Source of the DNA: Bacteroidia bacterium | GTDB taxonomy: Bacteria; Bacteroidota; Bacteroidia; Bacteroidales; UBA932 | Direction: 5' to 3' | Assembly (NCBI GenBank): GCA_021153285.1 | Contig: JAGKTT010000014.1 | Location: 1 to 64,000 of the forward strand | Length of the DNA stretch: 64,000 nt | Program-made: the position numbers and the translations under genes | Notes under the pieces: generated by a model | What the model was told of the DNA's origin: nothing | Database searches by the model: none | Seen by the model: the letters and a program-made list of their open reading frames with translations, nothing else | Shown: positions 16,425 through 24,725 of the stretch, one piece after another | Numbering within the stretch: position 1 is the stretch's first letter | Layout of the letters: every line of letters begins with the position of its first letter

Positions 16425-17177
16425 ATGAGAAAACACATCGTAGCAGGCAACTGGAAGATGAACACCACAGTTGCAGAGGGCGTAGAGCTCGCAAAGGCAG
16501 TAGTAGCAGCTTCAGCTGAGGTACCGGCTGACGTAAAGCTCATCATCGCTCCACCGTTCACTCACCTCTATCCTGTAGCTGAGGTAGTAAAGGGTACAGC
16601 TGTAGGTCTTTCATCACAGAACTGCGCTGACAAGGAGAAGGGTGCTTACACAGGTGAGGTAGCAGTAAATATGCTTGCTGGTGTAGGTTGCGAGTATGTA
16701 ATCCTCGGTCACTCAGAGAGAAGAGAGTACTACGGAGAGACTGACGCAAAGCTTGTAGAGAAGACTAAGCTCGCTCTTGCACAGGGTCTTTCTCCAATCT
16801 TCTGCATCGGTGAGAAGAAGGAGGAGCGCGAGGCCGGCCGTCACTTCGAAGTAGTTACAGAGCAGGTTAAGAACGTTCTTTTCGAGCTTACTCCAGAGCA
16901 GATGGCTAACGTAATCGTAGCTTACGAGCCAGTATGGGCTATCGGTACAGGTCTTACTGCAACTGCAGAACAGGCACAGGAAATCCACGCAGAAATCCGC
17001 AAGGTTCTTGCTGAGAAGTTCGGTGAGCTCGCTGAGGAGATTTCTATCCTTTACGGAGGTTCTTGCAACCCGACAAACGCTAAGGAACTCTTCGCTTGCC
17101 CTGACATCGACGGAGGTCTTATCGGTGGTGCAGCTCTCAAGGCTGACAGCTTCAAGGCAATCGCAGTAAGCTTCTAA
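16425..17177 (+). CDS. tpiA: Triosephosphate isomerase
   Basis: This 250-residue TIM-barrel enzyme is complete: 'GNWKMNTT' with the active-site Lys, 'VILGHSERREYYGE' with the electrophilic His, 'AYEPVWAIGTG' with the catalytic Glu, and phosphate-binding 'LYGGSCNPTNAKEL' and 'GGLIGGAALK'. It interconverts DHAP and glyceraldehyde-3-phosphate in glycolysis. Codon use is strongly biased (GTA, CTC, CTT, AAG), as expected for a highly expressed gene. A second M49-like gene starts 8 bp later. Confidence 0.98.
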   Translation: MRKHIVAGNWKMNTTVAEGVELAKAVVAASAEVPADVKLIIAPPFTHLYPVAEVVKGTAVGLSSQNCADKEKGAYTGEVAVNMLAGVGCEYVILGHSERREYYGETDAKLVEKTKLALAQGLSPIFCIGEKKEEREAGRHFEVVTEQVKNVLFELTPEQMANVIVAYEPVWAIGTGLTATAEQAQEIHAEIRKVLAEKFGELAEEISILYGGSCNPTNAKELFACPDIDGGLIGGAALKADSFKAIAVSF

Positions 17178-17185
17178 ACAATCAT

Positions 17186-18784
17186 ATGAATAAGATATTC
17201 TTTATGGCAGCCGCTGCAATCGCAGTGGCTGCTTGTGGTCAGACAGAGGAAGCTGATCTCAAGGAGAAGGTGGAGAGTTATGCAGTGGTAGAGGTAAGTT
17301 CTCCTCTCTATGATGCTCTTTCCGAGAACGACAAGAAGATTGTCGGTCTGTTCCGTCAGGCTGCAGAGATTATGGACGATCTCTTCTGGAAGCAGACATT
17401 CGGTGACAAAGCCGAACTGGAATCTCTCAAAGACGAATACCAGAAAGCCTATGCAATGATCAACTATGGAGCTTGGGATCATCTCGATGATAACAAGCCG
17501 TTCATTAAGGGCTATGGCGTGAAGCCACTCGGATGCAAGTACTATCCTCAGGATATGACTATGGAGGAATGGGAGGCATTTGACGATCCGGACAAGCTCA
17601 GTCTCTACACAGTCATCCGCCGCGATGAGAACGGAAACCTCAAGACCGTATGGTATCGCGACGAGTATAAAGAGGAACTTGACAAGGTCTGTGCTCTTCT
17701 CGAAGAAGCTGCATCGCTCACTGACAACGAAGGTATGCGCACTTATCTTACCGAGCGCGTAAAAGCCTTCCGCACAGATGATTATCTCGCCAGTGATCTC
17801 GCTTGGATGGATATGAAGGACTGCAATATGGATCTTGTGATCGGTCCTATTGAAAATTATGACGACCATCTCTTCGAAGCAAAAGCAGCTTATGAGGCAT
17901 TCATCCTTCTGAAGGACGAGACCCGCAGCGCAAACCTCGCGAAGTATGTAGCCTTTCTTCCAATCCTCCAGCAGATGCTTCCTTGCCCGCCGGAGTACAA
18001 GACATTCGTACCAGGAACATCATCTGACCTGAACGTATATGATGCCATCTACTACGCTGGTGACTGCAATGCCGGCAGCAAGACCATCGCAATCAACCTT
18101 CCTAACGATGAAAGGGTACACGCTGCGAAGGGTGCACGCCGCCTCCAGCTCTATAACAGTATGATGGCCAAGTTCAACAAGATCCTGGCCCCTATCGGAG
18201 AGGTTCTCGTGGAGCCATCACAGCTGAAGTACCTCACAGCTGACGCATTCTTCTGGAACGTGACCTTCCACGAAGTAGCACACGGACTCGGTGTGAAGCA
18301 GACTATCAACGGCAAGGGTACAGTAGATGAAGCTATGGGATCGGAGAAGACTACCTGGGAAGAAGCTAAGGCCGACATCCTCGGTCTCTTTATGGTGAAC
18401 AAGCTCATCGAGATGGGCGAAATCACAGACATCACCAAGGAAGAGTCGATCGCTACCTTCATCGCAGGCATCGTACGCTCAGTGCGCTTTGGTTCGGCAT
18501 CTTCACACGGCAAGGCCAATATGATGTGCTTCAACTATATGGAGGACAACGGTGCATTCAGCCGCAACGCCGAAGGCAAGTATGTAGTGGACTTCGAAAA
18601 GGCAACAGAAGCCATCGACTCCTGGGCAGCTCTGATTCTTCAGACCCAGGCTACAGGAAACTTCGAGTTCGCGCAGGCATACGCAGCCGAAAATGCAAGC
18701 ATCCGCGAGACACTCGCTGCTGAAGTAGCAAAGGTCAACGAAGCAGGCATCCCACGCGACATCGTATTCGACTTCGCCTGGTAA
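17186..18784 (+). CDS. M49-related metallopeptidase lipoprotein with HExxH motif
   Basis: This 532-residue protein has a lipoprotein signal ('IAVAACGQTEEAD'). Its zinc site is HEVAH (362-366) with EEAKAD (392-397), aligning with HECLGH/EETRAD of the M49 protein at 7523 but with the one-residue-shorter standard HExxH. It also shares 'DCNAGSKTIAINLPNDERVH' with the paralogue's 'DCYPAAPIGINLPNADWIRR'. It is likely a periplasmic exopeptidase or peptide-processing enzyme; DPP III activity should not be assumed. It is 8 bp from tpiA, so it may share that transcript. A very strong hairpin follows at 18822. Confidence 0.82.
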   Translation: MNKIFFMAAAAIAVAACGQTEEADLKEKVESYAVVEVSSPLYDALSENDKKIVGLFRQAAEIMDDLFWKQTFGDKAELESLKDEYQKAYAMINYGAWDHLDDNKPFIKGYGVKPLGCKYYPQDMTMEEWEAFDDPDKLSLYTVIRRDENGNLKTVWYRDEYKEELDKVCALLEEAASLTDNEGMRTYLTERVKAFRTDDYLASDLAWMDMKDCNMDLVIGPIENYDDHLFEAKAAYEAFILLKDETRSANLAKYVAFLPILQQMLPCPPEYKTFVPGTSSDLNVYDAIYYAGDCNAGSKTIAINLPNDERVHAAKGARRLQLYNSMMAKFNKILAPIGEVLVEPSQLKYLTADAFFWNVTFHEVAHGLGVKQTINGKGTVDEAMGSEKTTWEEAKADILGLFMVNKLIEMGEITDITKEESIATFIAGIVRSVRFGSASSHGKANMMCFNYMEDNGAFSRNAEGKYVVDFEKATEAIDSWAALILQTQATGNFEFAQAYAAENASIRETLAAEVAKVNEAGIPRDIVFDFAW

Positions 18785-18821
18785 TACATCAGACTCGGCA
18801 CAAGAAGTTAAAAATCAGCAC

Positions 18822-18869
18822 GTTCCGCTGAATCACCTGCTACAGATGTAGCAGGTGATTCAGCGGAAC
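18822..18869 (+). terminator. Perfect 22-bp stem hairpin, probable terminator
   Basis: Positions 18822-18843 and 18848-18869 are exact reverse complements (22 bp) around the 4-nt loop AGAT, 37 nt after the M49 stop codon. Such a stem would end transcription from the tpiA side, although no U-tract follows (next bases TCTATATAG). It may instead be a small mobile or processed element. Confidence 0.65.
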
Positions 18870-18923
18870 TCTATATAGAATAGACAATTAACGATGTTAT
18901 CAATAAAGCCATCGTCTTAGACC

Positions 18924-18954
18924 TTTGTTACATCTGAATTTTTATGTACCTTTG
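18924..18954 (+). promoter_or_regulatory. tyrS promoter
   Basis: TTTG (18924-18927), a 19-bp spacer and TACCTTTG (18947-18954) match the consensus exactly. The leader of about 65 nt contains an imperfect inverted repeat, GGAGGAAAATTT (18967-18978) with the region ending TCCTCC (18993-18998), and ends near a fragment CTCAGAATGACA resembling the dispersed repeat. Confidence 0.7.
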
Positions 18955-19026
18955 TTGGTTGCTAACGGAGGAAAATTTCACATCAGATTTTATCCTCCTC
19001 AGAATGACATAAAAATAAATACAGAT

Positions 19027-20316
19027 ATGAAGAATTTTGTAGAAGAACTCAGATGGAGAGGTATGATCCAGGACATTATGCCTGGTACAGAGGAGAAGCT
19101 TATGGAAGGCTCGACAGCCGCTTATGTAGGAATCGACCCTACTGCGGACTCTCTCCACATCGGCCATATGGTCAGCATTATGATCCTGAAACATTTCCAG
19201 AACTGCGGTCACAAGCCTATCGCTCTCGTAGGTGGTGCCACAGGTATGATCGGTGACCCATCTATGAAGTCTCAGGAGCGTAACCTTCTCGACGAGGAGA
19301 CTCTGAACCACAATGTAGCCTGCATCAAGGCTCAGCTGAGCAAGTTCCTTGACTTCGAGTCAGAGGCAGCAAACAAGGCCGAACTCGTGAACAACTATGA
19401 CTGGATGAAGAATTTCACTTTCCTTGATTTCGCCCGTGAGATCGGAAAGCACATCACAGTCAATTATATGATGGCAAAGGATTCCGTAAAGAAGAGACTC
19501 TCGGGCGAAGCTCGTGACGGTATGTCTTTCACAGAGTTCACATACCAGCTTCTCCAGGGATACGATTTCCTCTACCTCTACGAGCACAAGGGATGTACCC
19601 TCCAGATGGGTGGTGCAGACCAGTGGGGCAACATCACCACAGGTTCCGAGCTCATCCGCCGTATCCTCGGAAAGGAGGCTTTTGCACTGACTTGTCCTCT
19701 CATCACCAAGGCTGATGGAGGAAAGTTCGGAAAGACAGAGAAGGGCAATATCTGGCTCGACCCTGAGCGCACTTCACCATACCAGTTCTATCAGTTCTGG
19801 CTCAATGTTTCCGACTCGGATGCCGAGAAGTACATCAAGATATTCACAATGCTTACAAAGGATGAGATCGATGCAGCAATCGCTGCTCACGCCGAGGCTC
19901 CAGAGCGTCGCGAACTCCAGAAGCTCCTAGCTAAAGAGGTAACAACTATGGTTCACGGAGCACAGGAATACGAAAATGCTGTGGCAGCATCTCAGATGCT
20001 TTTCGGAAATGCTACAAAAGAGGCTCTTATGAACCTTGACGAGAAGACTTTCCTCGCTGTATTCGATGGCGTACCGACTTTCGATGTAGCCGCGGATAAG
20101 TTCCCTCTCGGAATCATAGACCTTCTCGCCGGCGAGTCTCAGGTCTTCCCTTCAAAGGGTGAGTGCCGCAAGATGATTCAGGCCAATGGCGTCAGCATCA
20201 ACAAAGAGAAGGTGGCTGACATCAACGCTCAGATCGGAAGCGAGTCATTCATCAATGGAAAGTACATCCTTGCTCAAAAGGGAAAAAAGAACTACTTCAT
20301 TATAAAGATTGCTTAA
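19027..20316 (+). CDS. tyrS: Tyrosyl-tRNA synthetase
   Basis: This 429-residue class I synthetase has HIGH ('DSLHIGHMVS') and a KMSKS-equivalent 'GGKFGKTEKG', the YxxQ-type 'YQLLQGYDFLYL' and 'GGADQWGNITTGSEL' typical of bacterial TyrRS, and a C-terminal S4-like RNA-binding domain ('ECRKMIQANGVSINKEKV'). The ATG at 19027 matches the family start; an upstream in-frame start at 18925 would lie upstream of the -7 box. Its stop codon overlaps the rbfA start (TAATG). Confidence 0.97.
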   Translation: MKNFVEELRWRGMIQDIMPGTEEKLMEGSTAAYVGIDPTADSLHIGHMVSIMILKHFQNCGHKPIALVGGATGMIGDPSMKSQERNLLDEETLNHNVACIKAQLSKFLDFESEAANKAELVNNYDWMKNFTFLDFAREIGKHITVNYMMAKDSVKKRLSGEARDGMSFTEFTYQLLQGYDFLYLYEHKGCTLQMGGADQWGNITTGSELIRRILGKEAFALTCPLITKADGGKFGKTEKGNIWLDPERTSPYQFYQFWLNVSDSDAEKYIKIFTMLTKDEIDAAIAAHAEAPERRELQKLLAKEVTTMVHGAQEYENAVAASQMLFGNATKEALMNLDEKTFLAVFDGVPTFDVAADKFPLGIIDLLAGESQVFPSKGECRKMIQANGVSINKEKVADINAQIGSESFINGKYILAQKGKKNYFIIKIA

Positions 20317-20666
20317 TGGAAAAGAATATTGAAAGCACCAGGCAGCTGAAGGTTGCCAAGGAGATTCAGAAGGTGATGGCTGAAGTCATCCGCAGCAAGG
20401 GTATGGCGGCTTTCGGCGGAGCCCTTGTTTCTGTGAGCGGCGTAAAGATCAGTCCGGATCTTTCTATAGCGAAGATATATGTGAGCATCTTCCCTTCAGA
20501 TAAGGCTGAGACTGTTATGGGAGTTCTGGAAGAGAACTGCAAGGCACTTCGCGGTGAGCTCGGCAGCAAGGTCGGAAAACAGCTACGTATCGTGCCGGAG
20601 ATCGCCTTCTATCTCGACAGCTCCCTTGACTATGTAGAGCACATCGAAGAACTATTGAAGAAATAG
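20316..20666 (+). CDS. rbfA: Ribosome-binding factor A
   Basis: This 116-residue KH-like protein begins 'STRQLKVAKEIQKVMAEVIRS' and contains 'VSGVKISPDLSIAKIYVSIF' and 'RIVPEIAFYLDSSLDYVEHI', the RbfA pattern. It acts in 30S subunit maturation. It is translationally coupled to tyrS by a TAATG overlap, and its stop codon abuts the 99-bp inverted-repeat element that separates it from the permease gene. Confidence 0.95.
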   Translation: MEKNIESTRQLKVAKEIQKVMAEVIRSKGMAAFGGALVSVSGVKISPDLSIAKIYVSIFPSDKAETVMGVLEENCKALRGELGSKVGKQLRIVPEIAFYLDSSLDYVEHIEELLKK

Positions 20667-20764
20667 TAAAATAGCATAGTGATGGAGAAGACGTGCCACC
20701 CCCGGCTAGGGGGTGCCCGACCATAGGGAGGGCGGGGGTCTTCGTAATCACTATGCTATTTTAC
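20666..20764. repeat. 99-bp GC-rich element with perfect 18-bp inverted repeats
   Basis: The arms GTAAAATAGCATAGTGAT (20666-20683) and its exact complement (20747-20764) flank a GC-rich core. Inside are a second pair, GAAGAC (20687-20692) with GTCTTC (20738-20743), and a hairpin CACCCCC (20697-20703) with GGGGGTG (20709-20715), loop GGCTA. The left arm starts at the last base of the rbfA stop codon; the right arm ends 17 bp before the permease ATG. It could be a miniature mobile or REP-like element, or a structured RNA in the tyrS-rbfA-permease transcript. No coding capacity. Confidence 0.75.
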
Positions 20765-20781
20765 GGAAAGTCCAATACCCG

Positions 20782-22002
20782 ATGAGATTAGCACCGTTTA
20801 TAGCAAAAAGATATCTTTTCGCCAAGAAGTCGCATAATGTGATCAATATCATCTCGGCGATAAGCGCTATCGGTATGGCTGTAGGAACCGCCGCTCTCAT
20901 CATAATTATGTCAGTTTATAACGGGTTCGACTCGCTCATCAGATCTATGATGAGCAACGTCGAACCCGATCTTCTGATCACCCCGGCCACCGGAAAAGTC
21001 TTCGTACCTGAGGGAGAGACATTCGACTGGATATACGACCAGACATCCGTAAAGAATATGTGCTGCGTACTTCAGGAACAGGTATTCATAAATTATGACG
21101 GACAGCAGGGACTTGCCCTTGCCAAGGGAGTGGACTGGATCTATGAAGAAGAATCCCCTCTCCGGGATCATATAATTGACGGAGAATTCAGGCTCCATCG
21201 AGGAGATATACCTCTTGCCAGCGTAGGATCCGGCCTGGCATACGAAATGGGCATAAGTCCGCGCTTTGTTTCAGGAATAGAGATATATTTTCCATCCAGG
21301 ACACGACGTCTGTCGCCGACCAGTCCCCTATCATCAATAGAAAGCATAAAAGTCTGGCCATCAAGCATCTTCTCAGTCAACAGCGATATTGACGGAAACT
21401 TAATGATTCTCCCGATCGAACAGATGCGTGAACTCCTTGAATATCAGAATGAAGTCTCTGCCGTAGAGCTCAGACTTGCTGAAGGATATGGAAAAGAAGA
21501 ACTAAAAAGGCTTCAGAAAGAGATCAGTACAAGACTCGGGGAAGGCTTCGAGGTCAAGGACCGCTTCCAGCAGAACGAGTCTCTGTACAAGATGATGAAA
21601 TACGAAAAGGCTGCCATCTATATGATACTGATCTTCGTCATCATCATCATTGCATTCAACATTTTCGGCAGTCTGTCAATGCTCATTATCGAGAAAAGGC
21701 CGGACATCGCCACCCTTAGAAGTCTTGGAGCTCAGGAAAGCCTGATTAAGAAGATATTCGTACTCGAGGGATGGATGATATCGCTCATAGGTCTTGCGGC
21801 CGGTCTTATCATCGGCATCGGATTCACATTGATTCAGCAGCATCTGGGCATAATAAAGATGCCCGGACAATTTCTTGTCCAGGCATATCCTGTAATCCTG
21901 TCTTGGCGGGATATAGCCCTTACCGTCGCAGGAGTCGCCATAATCGGCTATCTGATCGCCCTTCTTCCTGTAGCTGCATTCTACAGAAAAGAAAAACACT
22001 AA
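20782..22002 (+). CDS. FtsX/LolCE-type ABC transporter permease
   Basis: This 406-residue protein has an N-terminal membrane helix ('VINIISAISAIGMAVGTAALIIIMS'-like, residues 20-45), a periplasmic MacB-type domain, and three C-terminal helices with the FtsX-domain sequence 'LSMLIIEKRPDIATLRSLGA'. The layout matches LolC/LolE-like permeases that release outer-membrane lipoproteins; no ATPase gene is adjacent, so it must come from elsewhere. The ATG at 20782 is used; an upstream in-frame start (20713) lies inside the inverted-repeat element. Its last 4 bases overlap the convergent nfnB stop. Confidence 0.9.
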   Translation: MRLAPFIAKRYLFAKKSHNVINIISAISAIGMAVGTAALIIIMSVYNGFDSLIRSMMSNVEPDLLITPATGKVFVPEGETFDWIYDQTSVKNMCCVLQEQVFINYDGQQGLALAKGVDWIYEEESPLRDHIIDGEFRLHRGDIPLASVGSGLAYEMGISPRFVSGIEIYFPSRTRRLSPTSPLSSIESIKVWPSSIFSVNSDIDGNLMILPIEQMRELLEYQNEVSAVELRLAEGYGKEELKRLQKEISTRLGEGFEVKDRFQQNESLYKMMKYEKAAIYMILIFVIIIIAFNIFGSLSMLIIEKRPDIATLRSLGAQESLIKKIFVLEGWMISLIGLAAGLIIGIGFTLIQQHLGIIKMPGQFLVQAYPVILSWRDIALTVAGVAIIGYLIALLPVAAFYRKEKH

Positions 22003-23387
22003 TTCTTGCTCTTTACGTACTGATCGATTGCGGCTGCAGCCTTTCTGCCGGCTCCCATTGCAAGAATCACAGTAGCTGCACCGGTAACAGCATCACCACC
22101 CGCGAATACACCTTCTCTTGTAGTGGCACCGTTCTCATCAGCAACGAGACATCCGCGGCGATTAGTTTCAAGTCCTGCTGTGGTCCTTGCAATCAATGGA
22201 TTAGGCGAAGTTCCAAGCGACATAATCACTGTCTCTGTCTCGATTTCAAACTCAGAGCCAGGTACTGCTACCGGACTTCTTCTTCCACTCTCATCAGGCT
22301 CGCCAAGCTCCATCCGGATACATTTCACAGCCTTCACCCAGCCCTTCTCATCACCGATAATCTCGACAGGGTTGGTCAGCATCGCGAATTCAATGCCTTC
22401 TTCCTTTGCGTGATGCACTTCCTCGCGGCGAGCAGGAAGCTCCATTTCGGTACGACGATATACGATGGTGGTATGCGCACCAAGTCTGAGCGCTGTACGT
22501 GCAGCATCCATCGCTACATTACCTCCACCTACGACAACTACCTTCTTACCGGCGTGGATCGGAGTCATATAATCCTCCCTGTATGCCTTCATAAGATTGT
22601 TTCTTGTCAAGAACTCATTAGCCGAGAAGACGCCATTCAGGTTCTCTCCAGGAATACCCATAAACTTAGGGAGTCCGGCACCGGAACCCACGAAAACAGC
22701 AGCAAAGCCTTCCTCGTCAAGAAGCGAATCGATAGTCACAGTACGACCAGCGATCACATTAGTCTCGATCTTCACGCCGAGAGCCTTTACAGACTCGATC
22801 TCTGCTGCAACGACCTTATCCTTAGGAAGACGAAACTCAGGGATACCATATTCAAGCACTCCTCCCGGACGATGAAGTGCCTCAAATATAGTCACATCGT
22901 ATCCGAGCTTCGCAAGGTCGGAAGCGCAGGCAAGACCAGCCGGGCCGCTGCCGATGACTGCAATCTTATGTCCGTTTGAAGGAGCAATCTCAGGCTTCAC
23001 ACCACCGTTCTCACGACTCCAGTCAGCCACAAAACGTTCGAGCTTTCCGATAGCCACAGGTTCTCCCTTCACACCGAGAATACAGCTTCCCTCGCACTGA
23101 GTCTCCTGAGGACACACACGGCCACAGATAGCAGGCAGTGAAGAATCTTCAGCTATGACAGAAGCTGCAGCAGCGAAATTGCCGGCAGCCACCTGAGCGA
23201 TGAAATTAGGAATCTTGACACTTACAGGGCAGGCAGCTACACAGCGGGGATTCTTGCAATGAAGACATCTTGTAGCCTCAAGCTGAGCCTCCTCCACATT
23301 ATATCCGTAGCATACCTCCTCAAAATTGGTAGCACGTACCTTCGGATCCTGTTCTCTCACAGGAACTCTTGGAATCTTGTTTGCCAT
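21999..23387 (-). CDS. nfnB: NADPH-dependent oxidoreductase of the GltD/NfnB family (large subunit)
   Basis: This 462-residue flavoprotein starts with Cys clusters for Fe-S centres ('CLHCKNPRCVAACPV' and 'CGRVCPQETQCEGSC'), then an FAD-binding 'IAVIGSGPAGLACASDLA' and an NADPH-binding 'VVVVGGGNVAMDAARTALRL'. With its partner upstream it forms the NfnAB-type complex, which links NADPH with NADH and ferredoxin (electron bifurcation). It may be annotated elsewhere as glutamate synthase small subunit, but pairing with NfnA and the absence of a large GltB favour Nfn. The ATG at 23387 overlaps the nfnA stop (TAATG). Confidence 0.88.
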   Translation of the reverse strand: MANKIPRVPVREQDPKVRATNFEEVCYGYNVEEAQLEATRCLHCKNPRCVAACPVSVKIPNFIAQVAAGNFAAAASVIAEDSSLPAICGRVCPQETQCEGSCILGVKGEPVAIGKLERFVADWSRENGGVKPEIAPSNGHKIAVIGSGPAGLACASDLAKLGYDVTIFEALHRPGGVLEYGIPEFRLPKDKVVAAEIESVKALGVKIETNVIAGRTVTIDSLLDEEGFAAVFVGSGAGLPKFMGIPGENLNGVFSANEFLTRNNLMKAYREDYMTPIHAGKKVVVVGGGNVAMDAARTALRLGAHTTIVYRRTEMELPARREEVHHAKEEGIEFAMLTNPVEIIGDEKGWVKAVKCIRMELGEPDESGRRSPVAVPGSEFEIETETVIMSLGTSPNPLIARTTAGLETNRRGCLVADENGATTREGVFAGGDAVTGAATVILAMGAGRKAAAAIDQYVKSKN

Positions 23388-24250
23388 TACTTTCCCCTCC
23401 CGATTCTGCATTTGTGATGTTCATTCGCCTCTACCTCCTCAGACTTATACATTCCCTGACGGCGCATAGCCTCATCAAAGTCAACGTCATAACCATTGAA
23501 CTCCGGACCCTCGACACAGGCGAAACGTGTCTTTCCGGCTACTGTAACACGACAGGCACCGCACATTCCGGTTCCATCTACCATCAATGTATTGAGGCTG
23601 ACAATGATAGGAAGTTCCAATTTCTTTGCGGTAAGCGTAGCGAACTTCATCATAATCATAGGTCCGATGGCCACCGCCTGAGTATATTTCTTTCCGTCCT
23701 CATTCACAAGCTTCTCTAGCATTGCAGTGACAAGTCCCTTGAAACCGGCAGAACCGTCGTCAGTACATAGATACAGATTGTCGCAGACATCCTCCATTTC
23801 CTCCTTGTAGATCACAAGATCCTTGGTCTTGGCGCCGACGATGACATCGACTGCGATGCCTCTTTCGTGAAGCCATTTTACCTGAGGGTAAACCGGAGCT
23901 GTTCCCACTCCTCCAGCTATGAAGATATATCTCTGGGCCTTGAGCTCTTCCTCCTGCATTTCGGTAAAGTCCGAAGGTATACCGAGAGGTCCCACAACAT
24001 CCTTGAAGGACTCTCCCTCCTCGAAGGAAATGATCTCAGACGAAGAAGCTCCGATCTGCTGTGTCACAATAGTGACAGTACCGGCTTCCTTGTCATAGTC
24101 ACTGATGGTAAGCGGAATACGCTCGCCGCTTTCAGTTGCGCGCACGATGAGGAACTGTCCCGGAAGGGCCGATGCAGCAAGACGCGGAGCATAGACCTTC
24201 ATACGACAGATCGTCGGCGTGAGCATTTCTTTGGTTATGATTTCGTACAT
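23387..24250 (-). CDS. nfnA: NfnA-type FAD/2Fe-2S ferredoxin-NADP oxidoreductase subunit
   Basis: This 287-residue protein resembles dihydroorotate dehydrogenase electron-transfer subunit/sulfide dehydrogenase beta: an FAD domain ('GQFLIVRATESGERIPLTIS'), an NAD-binding 'YIFIAGGVGTAPVYPQVKWL' and a C-terminal 2Fe-2S site ('TGMCGACRVTVAGKTRFACV'). It is the small subunit partner of nfnB, to which it is coupled by a stop/start overlap. It begins only 9 bp after the heavy-metal-associated protein gene, so the redox pair may share that metal-cluster transcript. Confidence 0.9.
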   Translation of the reverse strand: MYEIITKEMLTPTICRMKVYAPRLAASALPGQFLIVRATESGERIPLTISDYDKEAGTVTIVTQQIGASSSEIISFEEGESFKDVVGPLGIPSDFTEMQEEELKAQRYIFIAGGVGTAPVYPQVKWLHERGIAVDVIVGAKTKDLVIYKEEMEDVCDNLYLCTDDGSAGFKGLVTAMLEKLVNEDGKKYTQAVAIGPMIMMKFATLTAKKLELPIIVSLNTLMVDGTGMCGACRVTVAGKTRFACVEGPEFNGYDVDFDEAMRRQGMYKSEEVEANEHHKCRIGRGK

Positions 24251-24259
24251 ATCTGTAGT

Positions 24260-24634
24260 TTAGTTGTTGTGTCCGTGCGAATGACCGCCTTCACGTTTTC
24301 CGCTTACCGGATAGCCGAGTTTCTCGATGGCAGCCTTGAGGGTTTCCTCACTAGTCTTCGCTGCATCATACTTGAGCGATACGGTCTGATCTTCGAGACA
24401 CACGTGAAGATCCTTCACGCCCTTCTCGAATGCAATGTTTTCCTGAACTTTCTTCACACAGTTCTCACAATGGAGATGCACATTGAATGTAACCTCCTTG
24501 ATCTCGCCTTTCTTCTTTGCAGGCTTCTTATCGGTGAGGACTGATGACTCAGCAGATGTAACTGTCGATGCAACAGATGTTACAGCCGAAACGGTCATAA
24601 GGGCTGCAATGGTAAGGATGATTGTCTTTTTCAT
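24260..24634 (-). CDS. Secreted heavy-metal-associated (HMA) domain protein
   Basis: The 124-residue product has a signal peptide (about 1-23), a Lys-rich linker and an HMA domain with the metal-binding HCENC (C56, C59), followed by 'YDAAKTSEETLKAAIEKLGYPV'. The C-terminus carries a His/Gly tail 'GGHSHGHNN'. It is a likely periplasmic copper(I) carrier or scavenger. Neighbours are a TonB receptor with a Cys-rich plug and, 9 bp downstream, nfnAB. It has its own -7 box at 24650-24643. Confidence 0.88.
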   Translation of the reverse strand: MKKTIILTIAALMTVSAVTSVASTVTSAESSVLTDKKPAKKKGEIKEVTFNVHLHCENCVKKVQENIAFEKGVKDLHVCLEDQTVSLKYDAAKTSEETLKAAIEKLGYPVSGKREGGHSHGHNN

Positions 24635-24642
24635 ATCGTTTA

Positions 24643-24650
24643 CAAATATA
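24643..24650 (-). promoter_or_regulatory. -7 box of the HMA gene
   Basis: TATATTTG on the minus strand lies 8 nt before the HMA ATG, so the leader is very short or transcription is leaderless. It lies between the gene and the dispersed repeat at 24671-24723. No -33 TTTG is present. Confidence 0.45.
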
Positions 24651-24670
24651 ATATTATTTTACTGAATTAA

Positions 24671-24723
24671 AAAGATTCCTCGACAAGCTCGGAATGACAG
24701 GGGACAAGCTCGGAATGACAGGG
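24671..24723 (-). repeat. Tandem dispersed repeat (GTCATTCCGAGC type)
   Basis: Two identical 21-bp units (24682-24702 and 24703-24723, GACAAGCTCGGAATGACAGGG on the plus strand apart from length) are followed by the end sequence AAGATTCCTC (24672-24681). The repeat begins 2 bp after the TonB receptor stop codon and belongs to the same family as 7469-7522 and 34043-34144. Confidence 0.75.
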
Positions 24724-24725
24724 CA

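Noticed and set aside
18955..19026. T-box-like leader before tyrS
   Set aside because: Only a short imperfect hairpin is seen; T-boxes are not expected in Bacteroidota and no T-box consensus is present.
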